Counted from the stretch's first letter, positions 26,701-36,316 are shown. The stretch: DNA of 64,000 nucleotides from Bacteroidota bacterium (GCA_013390605.1 JACAUB010000001.1:190077-254076), one strand, 5' to 3'. The notes: generated by a model from the sequence alone, not told the origin. Program-made: numbers and translations.

Positions 26701-28239
26701 ATGAAGAAATATTTTTTATTTATAGCTGCAATCTTAATATTAGGAAGTTCATGCAAGAAGGATTTTCTTTCGGTAAACGAATCAAATCCTAATATTGCTG
26801 CTTCCGTACCGGGTAACCTGATTTTACCTGCAGCCCTTAGTGCTACTGTTAACATAATGGATAACCCTAAAAACTGGGACTTTGTCTACTTATGGTATGG
26901 AATCTGGTCTATTAGTGGTGGTTACACCATCAATTCTGATTTGTCGCAATATAACATCCGTAACTCATCCTATCAGGGCAATTGGGATAACCTATACCTG
27001 GCTGCAAAGAGTTTTGATGATATTGAAAAGGCTTCTACTACAACACAAGCTTCTTATTCCTTAGCAATTGCAAAAATAATGAAGGCTTATATCTTCCAAA
27101 ATTTGGTTGATCTTTATGGTGATGTTCCTTATACTGAGGCGTTTAAAGGTTCAGCTAATTTGAAGCCTAAATATGATAAACAACAAACCATCTATGAGGA
27201 TTTAATTACTCAGATTGATGCTGGTCTTGCCGCTATTAAAGCCGCACCATCTGATGTTTATGTTCCTAAAGCCACTGAAGATATTATGTATTCAGGAGAT
27301 ATGACCAAGTGGGTTAAACTTGCTAATACTCTGAAATTGCGTATTCTTTTACATCAGTCAGGAATGGCAGGTCGTGATTCCTATATCAAGGCTCATATTA
27401 CAACTGCTGGTGGTTTTATCGGTGCTGGCGAAGGTGCTAATGTTAATCCTGGGTATCTTCTAAATGCAGGCCAGATGAATCCTACGTATGCTGTTTTTTA
27501 TACAGCAGCTGGTGCAAATGTCGATGGTGGATTTAATTATTATAAAGCACATGAGGACATTGTAGATTATATGTGGAATAATGCCAATTACGGTGATTTA
27601 CGTATTTTTGCTTTGTTTCAACCATATAGTGGTGTTAGTTTTAAAGGTAATTATTTTGGTGTTGGGTCGCAATTGAGTCCTACTGCTTCTTCAAGTATTG
27701 GAACTGGTAATATTCAGACGTATAATCAATCAGCTCCTATCTTGACTGACGTAGAAAGTCTTTTCTTACAAGCTGAAGCTGCTCAACGTGGTTATATTGG
27801 AACAACTGCTGATGCAAAAACTTATTATGATGCAGCTTTGTTAGCTAGTTATACATACTTTGGACTGACAACAACCAATAAATGGAGTAAGGCTACAGGT
27901 GGTTCAGGTACCACGGATTATAATACGTTTATTAAGGATAATGCTGGTGATGGTAACTTTGACTTTTCTGCAGCTACTGATAAACTTAAATTGATCATTA
28001 CGCAAAAATGGGTGTCTTTAAGTGGCATGGCAGGTGTTGAGATTTGGACGGATTACAGAAGAACAGGTTTTCCTACAGGACTACATTGGTCAACTACAAA
28101 TGGTGTTAAAAACACGACACCTCCTATCAGGTTGCTTTATCCGCAAAATGAAATCTCAAGAAATGGTGATAATGTTCCTGCCATTGGTAGAAACGCAGCT
28201 GATCTATTTTCTGCAAAGATTTTCTGGCAAAATCGATAA
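26701..28239 (+). CDS. susD: SusD/RagB-type nutrient-binding outer-membrane lipoprotein (second locus)
   Basis: Lipobox LILGSSC with cysteine near residue 19, followed by KKDFLSVNESNPNIAASVPGNLILPAALS, close to the start of the SusD-like_2 subgroup (key: VNESNPN, LILPAAL). TPR-like helices include KAYIFQNLVDLYGDVPYTEAF near residue 125. 512 residues, about 50 more than the first-locus SusD. It partners the SusC encoded just upstream; the next gene, 39 bases after it, encodes a DUF1735 lipoprotein. Confidence 0.93.
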   Translation: MKKYFLFIAAILILGSSCKKDFLSVNESNPNIAASVPGNLILPAALSATVNIMDNPKNWDFVYLWYGIWSISGGYTINSDLSQYNIRNSSYQGNWDNLYLAAKSFDDIEKASTTTQASYSLAIAKIMKAYIFQNLVDLYGDVPYTEAFKGSANLKPKYDKQQTIYEDLITQIDAGLAAIKAAPSDVYVPKATEDIMYSGDMTKWVKLANTLKLRILLHQSGMAGRDSYIKAHITTAGGFIGAGEGANVNPGYLLNAGQMNPTYAVFYTAAGANVDGGFNYYKAHEDIVDYMWNNANYGDLRIFALFQPYSGVSFKGNYFGVGSQLSPTASSSIGTGNIQTYNQSAPILTDVESLFLQAEAAQRGYIGTTADAKTYYDAALLASYTYFGLTTTNKWSKATGGSGTTDYNTFIKDNAGDGNFDFSAATDKLKLIITQKWVSLSGMAGVEIWTDYRRTGFPTGLHWSTTNGVKNTTPPIRLLYPQNEISRNGDNVPAIGRNAADLFSAKIFWQNR

Positions 28240-28278
28240 GGTATTAGCCATTAATAATAACGATTAATAACGAAAATT

Positions 28279-29121
28279 ATGAAAAATAAAATATTGATTG
28301 TGATTTCTTTTTTGGTAGGTACACTGATGTTTAGCTCCTGCCTGAAAGATAAATTGACTGAAGATTGGACTTCTTCTCTTAGTGGAAAAATGTATGCTCA
28401 GATTGTAAATGCTGGTTTCCAGTCTTCTACTATTGCTCCTTCTGCTGCCGATCAAACTATTCGTGTGTTTGTTAATATTGCTACAGATGCATTACCAACT
28501 AAGGATGTAACTCTAAACTTGACAATTGATGCAGCTGCCTTAACTGCATACAATACTGCAAATGGTAAGAGTTTTGTATTGTGCCCTAATGTCACTGTTT
28601 CCTCGGTTATAATTAAAGCAGGAACTCGAAATGGTTATGGTTATATTACATTGAAGAGTGCTAATCTATTGGATTTGACTAAAACATATGCTGTTCCTGT
28701 CTCAATTTCAAGTGTAAGCGATCCCAATGTTATAATTGCTAGTAACTTTAAAACTGAAATACTTCAGGTTCCTGTTGCAAATCAGTGGGAAGGTAGCTAT
28801 AAATCAACTGGTCATTTTGACCATCCTACCTCTCCAAGAGATTTAAATTCGACAAAACGGTTAACAACAGTGGATGCTACAACTGTTACAGGCCCTCATT
28901 CTGATCTTGGTGGTAGTGGTTATACAATTACTATTAAAATCAATCCAGATAATACCTGTATTGTAACTCAATATGCTGGTGGTGTCCTACTAGGAGAAAT
29001 GACTCCTGGTGCAGTTAATAAATATAATCCTGAGACAAAAGTATTTACTCTGAATTATCGCTATAGTGGTTCAGGTGGTTATAGGACTGTATCAGAAACA
29101 CTTACGTTCCTGAATAAATAG
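28279..29121 (+). CDS. DUF1735-domain surface lipoprotein (BT_3987-like)
   Basis: 280-residue lipoprotein with lipobox LMFSSC near residue 19. The N-terminal half carries a DUF1735-type beta domain (IRVFVNIATDALPTKDVTLNL, then AALTAYNTANGKSF), and the C-terminal half a second beta-rich domain (about 170-280; KINPDNTCIVTQ, RYSGSGGYRTVSETL). Members of this family are surface glycan-binding or accessory proteins in SusCD operons. In many loci they are paired with GH18-type enzymes, which are absent here. Last gene of the operon, followed by a terminator. Confidence 0.8.
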   Translation: MKNKILIVISFLVGTLMFSSCLKDKLTEDWTSSLSGKMYAQIVNAGFQSSTIAPSAADQTIRVFVNIATDALPTKDVTLNLTIDAAALTAYNTANGKSFVLCPNVTVSSVIIKAGTRNGYGYITLKSANLLDLTKTYAVPVSISSVSDPNVIIASNFKTEILQVPVANQWEGSYKSTGHFDHPTSPRDLNSTKRLTTVDATTVTGPHSDLGGSGYTITIKINPDNTCIVTQYAGGVLLGEMTPGAVNKYNPETKVFTLNYRYSGSGGYRTVSETLTFLNK

Positions 29122-29203
29122 TTTCATGTAATCTTAAATTATTAAATGGACCAATTTTATTTTGAGAACATTTGGTAAAAGAAAGTAAGTGCTAAAAGAA
29201 AAT

Positions 29204-29244
29204 GAACTCTTGGACAATTTTAATTGTTCAGGAGTTCTTTTTTT
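29204..29244 (+). terminator. Terminator of the second SusCD operon
   Basis: GAACTC-T-TGGACAAT pairs with ATTGTTCA-G-GAGTTC (one G-U pair and one internal mismatch), followed by TTTTTTT. The remaining 29245-29675 is A+T-rich and I see no gene or clear promoter in it. Confidence 0.85.
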
Positions 29245-29675
29245 ATGTATGCAAGCAACTTGTTTTGATTATTATTTGCTAAAAAATGAAATGGTAGGAA
29301 GCAATGGGACTTATACTTACTCTATAGGCTAAAATATTTGTTGTCTTTATTATTAGTTGATCAATAGAAAAAAATAGTTAAAAAGTTGGTATTACCTTTT
29401 GGAAAATTTTGGATTAATGAATAAAGGTATAAGGATTAGCAAATATAGAGCTACTTCTGGTACCTATTTTACTAAAAAGGTGTGTTGATTAATATTGGAA
29501 TGACTAAGAGTTTTGTTTAAACTAGAATTACTACAAGTACTAGAACTACCTACTTAATTATTAAGCTATAACCGATTCTTATCTATCCAAACGCAGGTAT
29601 ATCTGCAAATTTGAGTTCGAGAAATTTTTTAGGGTATGACCTGATTTTTTTCTAAACTATATAAATATAATATTT

Positions 29676-31316
29676 ATGAATGTAATTAGAAGGCTTATAG
29701 ATCCTCTTCTTAATTGTGATGAAGCACTTATTGAACTTTGTAAACAGTTAGGGGTAAATATTTCGAATAGTTCTATTGAAAAATCATTAGAAGAACATCC
29801 TGATTATCCCAGTTTATTATCATTAAGTGATGTTTTAAAGAGCTATGGTGTGGATAATGTGTCAATTAAAACAGCTGATGATAATTTGAGAAATATTCCT
29901 TCGCCTTTTATTGCTCAAATAAAGAGTGTTTCAACTAAACAGGATTTATTTAGTGTTATCTATAAATTTGATACATTTTCCATGCGATGGTTTAATCCTG
30001 AAACACATAAGCGGGAATCTATCTCTCCTGAAAACTTTTCAAGAATATTTACAGGGATTGTATTATTTGCTGAACCATCTGAGGATGCTGGCGAGAAAAA
30101 CTATTTATCAAATCAGAGAAAAGAGAAAATAAATTATTTCATTAAATTGGCAGCAATATTAGCTATTCCTGCTGTTACTTTAATATTTTGTTTGATTACT
30201 TTCCTTAATTTCGGAATGGCTTCCTTTAACATAGCTATTTATACATTACTTACTTTATTTGGTTGTATTACTGGATCGTTGCTTTTGTTTTATGAGATTG
30301 ACCAATATAATCCTGTATTACAACAAATATGTCACGCAGGGAAGAAAACAAACTGTGGTGCAATATTGAATTCTAAAGCCTCCAAAATATTAGGTATTAG
30401 TTGGAGTTCTATAGGCTTTTCTTATTTCTTCGGAATCTTATTTGCTTTATTAACTACTGGGTTGCATAATTCATCTACAATCTTTTTAGTTTCTTGGATA
30501 AATGTATTGGCTTTGCCCTATATTATATTTTCTGTATACTACCAGTGGCAAGTAGCTAAAGAGTGGTGTGTATTGTGTTTAACGGTGCTAATAATCTTAA
30601 TCTTACAATTTGTAACTGCATATTTTGGAGGATTTCATAGATTGATGAGTGTAACAGATGTTACGATAATGGAATTGATTTCAATAGTTTTTTGTTTTTT
30701 AATTCCCTTTTTAGCTACTAACTTATTAGTTCCAGCATTCGAAAAGGTAAAGGAAAGCCGAAATACTAAAATATCATTACAACGGATAAAGCATAATCCT
30801 CAAATTTTTGAAGCATTGTTGATAAAACAAAAAAGGATTAAAGAATCGACAGAAGGATTGGGTATAACATTAGGAAGTCCCCAAGCAACCATTAAATTGA
30901 TAAAAGTATGTAATCCATATTGTGATCCATGTGCTAAAGCCCATTTTGTTTTAGAAGAATTATTGCATAATAACTCAGGTGTACAATTACAAATAATATT
31001 TACAGCTACGGGTAATGAAACTGATGTTAAGACTCCTCCTGTAAAACATATTTTGGCCGTTGCCGAAGAGGGTGATAACCGTACTTTTAAAAAAGCATTA
31101 GATGATTGGTATTCAGCAGAAAATAAAGACTATAATAAGTACGCGAAGAAATATCCGACAAATGGAGAGTTACAGAATCAAACGGAAAAAGTAAAAGCTA
31201 TGTATGCATGGTGTAATAAATTAGAGATTAATTACACTCCGACTTTTTTTATAAATGGTTATCAATTACCTGAAATTTATGATATAGCTGATTTAAAATA
31301 TTTTCTTTCTGTTTAA
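29676..31316 (+). CDS. VKOR-thioredoxin fusion with N-terminal C39-like domain (disulfide-forming)
   Basis: Predicted disulfide-bond generator for the secreted peptide encoded next. Domains: a C39-peptidase-like module (about 10-135; HPDYPSLLSLSDVLKSYGV, FIAQIK) lacking the DCGxxC catalytic motif, so probably substrate-binding only; a membrane vitamin-K-epoxide-reductase domain (about 155-350, five helices) with loop cysteines C219 and C227 and the quinone-side pair C298-V-L-C301; and a periplasmic thioredoxin/DsbA-like domain with C416-D-P-C419. Electrons would pass from substrate thiols through the thioredoxin to VKOR and quinone. The 546-residue protein is the first gene of the export cluster, 80 bases upstream of the precursor gene. 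Confidence 0.87.
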   Translation: MNVIRRLIDPLLNCDEALIELCKQLGVNISNSSIEKSLEEHPDYPSLLSLSDVLKSYGVDNVSIKTADDNLRNIPSPFIAQIKSVSTKQDLFSVIYKFDTFSMRWFNPETHKRESISPENFSRIFTGIVLFAEPSEDAGEKNYLSNQRKEKINYFIKLAAILAIPAVTLIFCLITFLNFGMASFNIAIYTLLTLFGCITGSLLLFYEIDQYNPVLQQICHAGKKTNCGAILNSKASKILGISWSSIGFSYFFGILFALLTTGLHNSSTIFLVSWINVLALPYIIFSVYYQWQVAKEWCVLCLTVLIILILQFVTAYFGGFHRLMSVTDVTIMELISIVFCFLIPFLATNLLVPAFEKVKESRNTKISLQRIKHNPQIFEALLIKQKRIKESTEGLGITLGSPQATIKLIKVCNPYCDPCAKAHFVLEELLHNNSGVQLQIIFTATGNETDVKTPPVKHILAVAEEGDNRTFKKALDDWYSAENKDYNKYAKKYPTNGELQNQTEKVKAMYAWCNKLEINYTPTFFINGYQLPEIYDIADLKYFLSV

Positions 31317-31345
31317 TTCGCGATAATAATGGAAAGAAATACTCG

Positions 31346-31362
31346 ATATCTAAACTAGATAT
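31346..31362. repeat. Palindrome just upstream of the precursor peptide gene
   Basis: ATATCTA-AAC-TAGATAT is a perfect 7-bp inverted repeat with a 3-base centre, 34 bases before the precursor ATG, followed by a T-rich tract. It could be a weak terminator for the VKOR gene or an operator for the precursor promoter. Confidence 0.45.
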
Positions 31363-31396
31363 TGTTTTATATTTTTTAATTTAAAAATTTAGTAAA

Positions 31397-31666
31397 ATGA
31401 AAAAATTAAATCTTGAAGAATTAAAAAACACTGAAGTATTGACAAAAAGTCAAATGAAGAGTGTTTTCGGCGGAATGAATTCTATTGGTCACAGTTGTAT
31501 TTGTGATCTAGAGTTGAATGGACAAATTGTACCGGGAGGATGGTGGTGTCCCGATACTCTTTACGGAACAGTAACAGGAAGTGAATGTGTTACAAATTGT
31601 AATAATAAGTATGTTCCTCAAGGCTATACTGTTGTTGGCTCATCTACTTCACCAAATTATTGTTAA
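31397..31666 (+). CDS. Double-glycine leader precursor peptide, six-cysteine core (bacteriocin-like)
   Basis: 89-residue precursor. Residues 1-26 form a leader of the Bacteroidota natural-product type (MKKLNLEELKNTEVLTKSQM, then KSVFGG) ending in Gly25-Gly26, the cleavage site for a C39 peptidase. The predicted mature peptide of 63 residues has six cysteines: C34, C36, C51, C64, C68, C89, with the last residue a cysteine; three disulfides are likely. It is glycine- and aromatic-rich (PGGWWCP) and has no lanthionine-type dehydratase or radical-SAM enzyme nearby, so disulfides may be the only modification. Activity (antibacterial, signalling or other) is not known. Confidence 0.85.
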   Translation: MKKLNLEELKNTEVLTKSQMKSVFGGMNSIGHSCICDLELNGQIVPGGWWCPDTLYGTVTGSECVTNCNNKYVPQGYTVVGSSTSPNYC

Positions 31667-31688
31667 AATACTTTTTTGAATTATCTAA

Positions 31689-31730
31689 GCAAGGGGGCTT
31701 GAAGTAAAATTCTTTGCCCCTATTTTCTTA
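31689..31730 (+). terminator. Hairpin between precursor and exporter genes
   Basis: AGGGGGC (31692-31698) pairs with GCCCCT (31716-31721) with one bulged base, followed by ATTTTCTT. It is 25 bases after the precursor stop. A leaky terminator here would yield more precursor mRNA than exporter mRNA, as is usual in bacteriocin operons. Confidence 0.6.
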
Positions 31731-31798
31731 AAAATAAAACTTTCTAATAGCAAAAATAATGAAGATGTATTATCTTCTTCAATTCTATTCCTTTTAAT

Positions 31799-34027
31799 AT
31801 GAATAAATTTTGGTTTTACAAGCAACCAAATGCAATGGATTGTGGTTCTACCTGCATAAGAATGATTGCAAAATATTATGGAAAAAATTATAACTTAGAA
31901 ACACTTAGAACGTTAGCAGGTTTTAATAAACAAGGAGTCTCTCTATTAGGAATTAGTGAAACTGCTGAGAAAATTGGTTTCAGAACCAGAGGAGTAAGAA
32001 TCACTTTAGATAAAGTGAGAGAAGTTTCATTACCCTGTATACTTCACTGGGATCAAAATCATTTTGTAGTACTCTTTTCGTGTTCAAAAACAAAATTCAA
32101 AATAGCAGATCCAGATAAAGGTATTCTTAATTACGATATTAATGAGTTTACTAATCATTGGATTTCATCCGAAAATGAAGATCATCAGAAAATAGGAATA
32201 GCTTTATTAGTAGAACCCACTCCTACATTATATGAGCTTGAAGGCGAAAAGGAACATAAGCTAAGTTGGAAAGTAGTACTACAATATCTAATTGGTAGTA
32301 AGTGGCAATTAACTCAAGTATTTATTGCATTAATTATCGCTTCTTTAATACAGCTAATCTTCCCTTTTCTAACTCAAAGCATTATAGATACAGGTATTAA
32401 TTCACAGAATCTACAATATGTACTAGTTGTCTTATTAGCACAATTGATGCTGACTTTCAGTAAAACTATCGTAGAATTTATTAATAGTCGCTTATTGTTA
32501 AGGATCTCTAACATTTTAAACCTACAGATATTATCAGACTTCTGGATAAAGTTAACGAGGCTTCCAGTATCTTATTTTGACATACATCATACCGGAGATA
32601 CCCTACAAAGAATTGGAGATCACAAGCAAATTCAAAGTTTCCTCACAGGTACGGTCTTAAGTACCCTTTTCTCTGTATTTAACTTCGCCATTTACGGAAT
32701 TGTACTAATTATTTATAATGTAGAACTATTTTTTGTTTTCATAGCAGGAAGTATTATCTACTTCGCGTGGGTTCGGATGTTTCTTCGTATAAGACGAAAA
32801 CTTAATTATAAAACATTTCATCTTTCTGCTAAAGAAAATAATGCCACATTACAATTAATTCAAGGCATGCAGGAAATTCGATTAAATAATGCAGAGAAAC
32901 AAAAACGATGGGAATGGGAAAATATACAAGCTTCTGTATTTAAGTTAAATTTTAAAAGTTTGAACTATAGCCAATGGCAGCAAGTTGGTGCTACTTTAAT
33001 TAACCAGATTCAAGGAATAGCCATAAGCTTTATTGTCGCAAAGCTAGTAATTGATGGAAAATTGACACTTGGAGCAATGTTAGCTGTGCAATATATTATC
33101 GGTCAATTGAGTGGACCTATTCAACAATGGGTAGGTTTTATACAAAGTGCGCAAGATGCTAAAATTAGTATGGAGCGATTAAACCAAATTCATCAATTAG
33201 CCGACGAGGAAGATTTAATGAAAACCTATGTTTCTACATTGCCATTAGATAAAAGTATTTTATTGCACAAAGTAACTTTTATTTATCCAGGAGCAGGTAA
33301 TGAACCAGTTTTAGAAAACATAAACTTACATATTCCAGAAAAAAAAGTTACTGCAATTGTGGGGGCGAGTGGAAGCGGTAAAACTACATTGATAAAACTC
33401 CTTCTGAAAATTCATGAACAATATGAAGGAGAAATAAGAATTGGTGTAAAATTAGATGATAAATCTCGGGGAAATCTAAAAGAGGGAGTAAAATTCAGTT
33501 TTATTAGTCATCCTTACTGGCGAAGTGTTTGTGGAGCGGTAATGCAGGAGGGATATATTTTTAACGATACAATTGCTCGAAATATTACTGTAGGAGAACA
33601 GAATATGGATTGGGACAAATTAATTAAAAGTTGCAGACTTGCTAATATATATTCATTTATTGAATCGTTACCAAATGGATTTTATACGAAATTAGGTGCT
33701 GAGGGTACTGGAATGAGTCAAGGCCAAAAGCAACGAATCTTAATAGCACGAGCAATTTATAAAGATCCTGAGTTTCTCTTTTTTGATGAAGCGACCAATT
33801 CCTTAGATGCTAATAACGAAAAAGTAATTGTGGAAAACCTAGAGATGTTTTTTAAAGGAAAAACCGTTGTTATAGTCGCTCATAGATTAAGTACTGTCAG
33901 AAATGCTGATAAAATTGTAGTATTAGATGGAGGGAAAATAGTTGAAGAAGGAACTCATGAAAACTTGACGAAAATTCGAGGAAAGTATTATGAGTTAGTA
34001 AAAAATCAATTAGAATTGGGGAACTAA
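31799..34027 (+). CDS. Peptidase C39-containing ABC transporter (PCAT), peptide exporter
   Basis: Cleaves the precursor leader after Gly-Gly and exports the core peptide. The N-terminal C39 domain has the full catalytic set: C15 in AMDCGSTC, H89 in DQNHFVVL and D105 in IADPDKG. The membrane domain (about 155-450) is of the exporter type, and the nucleotide-binding domain carries Walker A at 522-530 (GASGSGKTT), signature GMSQGQKQR and Walker B FLFFDEATNSLD. 742 residues is typical. Ten bases separate it from the HlyD-type gene. It is intact, in contrast to the inactive C39-like domain on the VKOR fusion. Confidence 0.94.
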   Translation: MNKFWFYKQPNAMDCGSTCIRMIAKYYGKNYNLETLRTLAGFNKQGVSLLGISETAEKIGFRTRGVRITLDKVREVSLPCILHWDQNHFVVLFSCSKTKFKIADPDKGILNYDINEFTNHWISSENEDHQKIGIALLVEPTPTLYELEGEKEHKLSWKVVLQYLIGSKWQLTQVFIALIIASLIQLIFPFLTQSIIDTGINSQNLQYVLVVLLAQLMLTFSKTIVEFINSRLLLRISNILNLQILSDFWIKLTRLPVSYFDIHHTGDTLQRIGDHKQIQSFLTGTVLSTLFSVFNFAIYGIVLIIYNVELFFVFIAGSIIYFAWVRMFLRIRRKLNYKTFHLSAKENNATLQLIQGMQEIRLNNAEKQKRWEWENIQASVFKLNFKSLNYSQWQQVGATLINQIQGIAISFIVAKLVIDGKLTLGAMLAVQYIIGQLSGPIQQWVGFIQSAQDAKISMERLNQIHQLADEEDLMKTYVSTLPLDKSILLHKVTFIYPGAGNEPVLENINLHIPEKKVTAIVGASGSGKTTLIKLLLKIHEQYEGEIRIGVKLDDKSRGNLKEGVKFSFISHPYWRSVCGAVMQEGYIFNDTIARNITVGEQNMDWDKLIKSCRLANIYSFIESLPNGFYTKLGAEGTGMSQGQKQRILIARAIYKDPEFLFFDEATNSLDANNEKVIVENLEMFFKGKTVVIVAHRLSTVRNADKIVVLDGGKIVEEGTHENLTKIRGKYYELVKNQLELGN

Positions 34028-34037
34028 AATAATCATC

Positions 34038-35354
34038 ATGTCAACCAATAACAATATAGGATTATCAACTGAATCTTTACAATCAGCAAATGTCAACAAT
34101 AGATTTTCTGAACGTTCTGATGAAGCTCAAGAAATTATAAACCAAAAACAAGACTTTATAGAAAAGTGGGCTCTAGCTATCTTTCTGTTTATTTTGCTTT
34201 TGGGTCTGAGCGGTACTTGGTTTTTTCGTTATCCTGATATAATTGAAGCAAATGCGGTGTTAACTGGTTTTGATGCACCTACGGAAATTATTCCTTTGCA
34301 AGCAGGAAGATTGACAAAACTATTTGTGCATAATAATCAACAACTACATAAAGGGGATATGTTAGCTTGGATAGAAAGTGATGCTGATACTCAAGAGGTT
34401 TTAGATTTATCAGAAGAATTACACTATGGAGCAAAATTATTATCCACAGGAAAGTCGTTGAATGTATCAAAGATATTTAGTTTGAAATTCAGAAACTTAG
34501 GAGAGCTACAAACTGCTTACCATAACTTTTGTGCTTCCTTACAACAGTTTAATGATTATAAAACTAACGGATTTTATGCAAAGCGAAAAATTTTATTATA
34601 TAGAGATATATTTTATTTTGAAAATATTGGAAAAAAAATAGAAGAACAAAAAAGCCAAACAGAGAGCAATAATGGGTTAAGGTCAAAGACATTTGACATG
34701 AATGATCATTTACTAAAGAGGGAAGATATTTCTTTTGACGACAATCAAAGTACAAAGATGACTATTCCTCAATTAGATGCTAATATTATTTCTTATAAAA
34801 TCCAGATTAGCGAAAGGCAGAAAGAATTAGATCAACTTAATCATGATTTTTTGCAACAAAAAAATATTTTGGAGCAAGCATTACTTGCACTCAAAAGCTC
34901 AGTAGATGATTGGATTCTAAAATACACATTGCAAGCACCAATGGATGGAATCGTAGTATTTGCGATGCCAGTACAACAAAATCAATTTATTGAAAAAGGA
35001 AAATTATTAGGTTTGATTAATCCGCAAGTTGCTAAGTTTTATGCTGAAATAAAACTTTCTCAGAATATTTATAGTAAAGTAGATACTGGAATGCAAGTAC
35101 AATTACGTTTTGATGCCTATCCGTATCAAGAAGTTGGTTTCGTTAAAGGTACATTGAACTATATATCAACGATTGATGTTGACAGTGGCTTTTTAGGCAC
35201 TATTCGGTTAGATAATGGATTAATAACAAATCAGAATAGAAAGATTCAATATAAAAAAGGATTAAAAGCTCAAGCAATTATTATTACAAAGAATATGAGA
35301 TTATTGCAGCGATTGTACTATAATCTTTTTAGGTCAATCTCTCCACAGAAGTAA
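34038..35354 (+). CDS. HlyD-family periplasmic adaptor (membrane fusion protein)
   Basis: Links the C39 ABC exporter to an outer-membrane channel. One N-terminal transmembrane helix (about residues 42-66, LAIFLFILLLGLSGTWFF), a lipoyl-like half (IIPLQAGRLTKLFVHNNQQLHKGDML, key: AGRLTKLFV, LHKGD), a long coiled-coil region (about 110-285) and the second lipoyl/beta-barrel part (LQAPMDGIVVFAMP, then LRFDAYPYQEVGFVKGTL-like sequence). 438 residues. No outer-membrane TolC-like gene lies in the cluster, so a shared TolC is probably used. Confidence 0.9.
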   Translation: MSTNNNIGLSTESLQSANVNNRFSERSDEAQEIINQKQDFIEKWALAIFLFILLLGLSGTWFFRYPDIIEANAVLTGFDAPTEIIPLQAGRLTKLFVHNNQQLHKGDMLAWIESDADTQEVLDLSEELHYGAKLLSTGKSLNVSKIFSLKFRNLGELQTAYHNFCASLQQFNDYKTNGFYAKRKILLYRDIFYFENIGKKIEEQKSQTESNNGLRSKTFDMNDHLLKREDISFDDNQSTKMTIPQLDANIISYKIQISERQKELDQLNHDFLQQKNILEQALLALKSSVDDWILKYTLQAPMDGIVVFAMPVQQNQFIEKGKLLGLINPQVAKFYAEIKLSQNIYSKVDTGMQVQLRFDAYPYQEVGFVKGTLNYISTIDVDSGFLGTIRLDNGLITNQNRKIQYKKGLKAQAIIITKNMRLLQRLYYNLFRSISPQK

Positions 35355-35618
35355 TTGTTTGTGATTTTATATCAAAGAAGTTGTTTTGCAGTCCTAAAAT
35401 CTGTAAATTACTTTTATTCTTATGTGAATTTATTAATAGTGATAAATGATTCAAATATGTATTCAAGTTCTCTTGTGTGTTTAGAAATTAAAAAAAAATA
35501 TTTATTATTGGAATTAATTATTAAAATGGTATATTTATTGTGTTTAATTTACGTTAATATATTTACTGGCTTGTCTTAATTGGTTTATTTTTAATTCATA
35601 ATCTTAAAGTTAAATGGT

Positions 35619-36302
35619 ATGAAAAAAATTGTAGTCTTATCGATTATCTTATGTGCTTTCTATTTTACAGGCCTCAGTCAAAAGCTTGATGGCCCCGTCC
35701 TGAAAAAGGAGTTAGTAGGTAAATATGAAGGCGAACAGAAAAAAGGCCTTGCCAATGGAAAAGGCACGGCTACTGGAAAAGATTCTTATACCGGTGAATT
35801 TAAAAAAGGTTTACCAGATGGTGATGGTGTTTATACCGATAGTCTTGGTAATGTCTATAAAGGAACTTTCCGTTTGGGAAAGAAAGAAGGAAAAGGCGAG
35901 TTTACACCAGCTCCCTCTTCAAATGAAAAGCCCATGATTGGATTTTGGCAGGATGATAAATATGTTGGTAAGGTAAAAATAGATCCTTATGAGATTACTA
36001 ATAAAACTGGAAGCGTTTCTCCTAGAATTTACAGTACCGGTCCTGGTAATAAAATTGAAATAGATGTATTGGATCCGTATGATAATAGTTTGGTAGATGC
36101 AAATATTTTCATGATTGGTCAAGGAAATAGTCGAAATGACACATCATATCATAAATATTTTTGTGAAGATGCAGTTTTTCCTATAGAATTTGATATCAAC
36201 TACAGCTGTAGAACTAAACTTGGCGGATCAGCAATGGTTGCAAGTACAATTCGTATTAAACTGAATAAGCCCGGGAGTTGGATGATTACTTTAAAAAACT
36301 AG
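35619..36302 (+). CDS. Secreted MORN-repeat protein, copy 1 of 3
   Basis: 227 residues: signal peptide (about 1-20, MKKIVVLSIILCAFYFTGLS), then three MORN repeats (about 30-100; YEGEQKKGLANGKGTATG, YTGEFKKGLPDGDGVYTD, YKGTFRLGKKEGKGEF), then a C-terminal domain of about 115 residues (EITNKTGSVSPRIYSTGPGNKIEI ... PGSWMITLKN) that I do not recognise and that is shared by all three copies. MORN repeats bind lipids or act as rigid scaffolds in other proteins. It lies 264 bases after the export cluster; whether the two are linked in function is unknown. Confidence 0.8.
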   Translation: MKKIVVLSIILCAFYFTGLSQKLDGPVLKKELVGKYEGEQKKGLANGKGTATGKDSYTGEFKKGLPDGDGVYTDSLGNVYKGTFRLGKKEGKGEFTPAPSSNEKPMIGFWQDDKYVGKVKIDPYEITNKTGSVSPRIYSTGPGNKIEIDVLDPYDNSLVDANIFMIGQGNSRNDTSYHKYFCEDAVFPIEFDINYSCRTKLGGSAMVASTIRIKLNKPGSWMITLKN

Positions 36303-36316
36303 AAGTACTTTTCATT

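Noticed and set aside
35355-35579. A 74-codon frame after the HlyD-type gene that could have been an immunity gene
   Set aside because: It starts at a TTG directly after the HlyD stop, has no ribosome-binding or promoter sign, and is simple A+T-rich sequence. An inner ATG gives about 41 residues with no credible topology. I keep no gene here, though an immunity function cannot be excluded.
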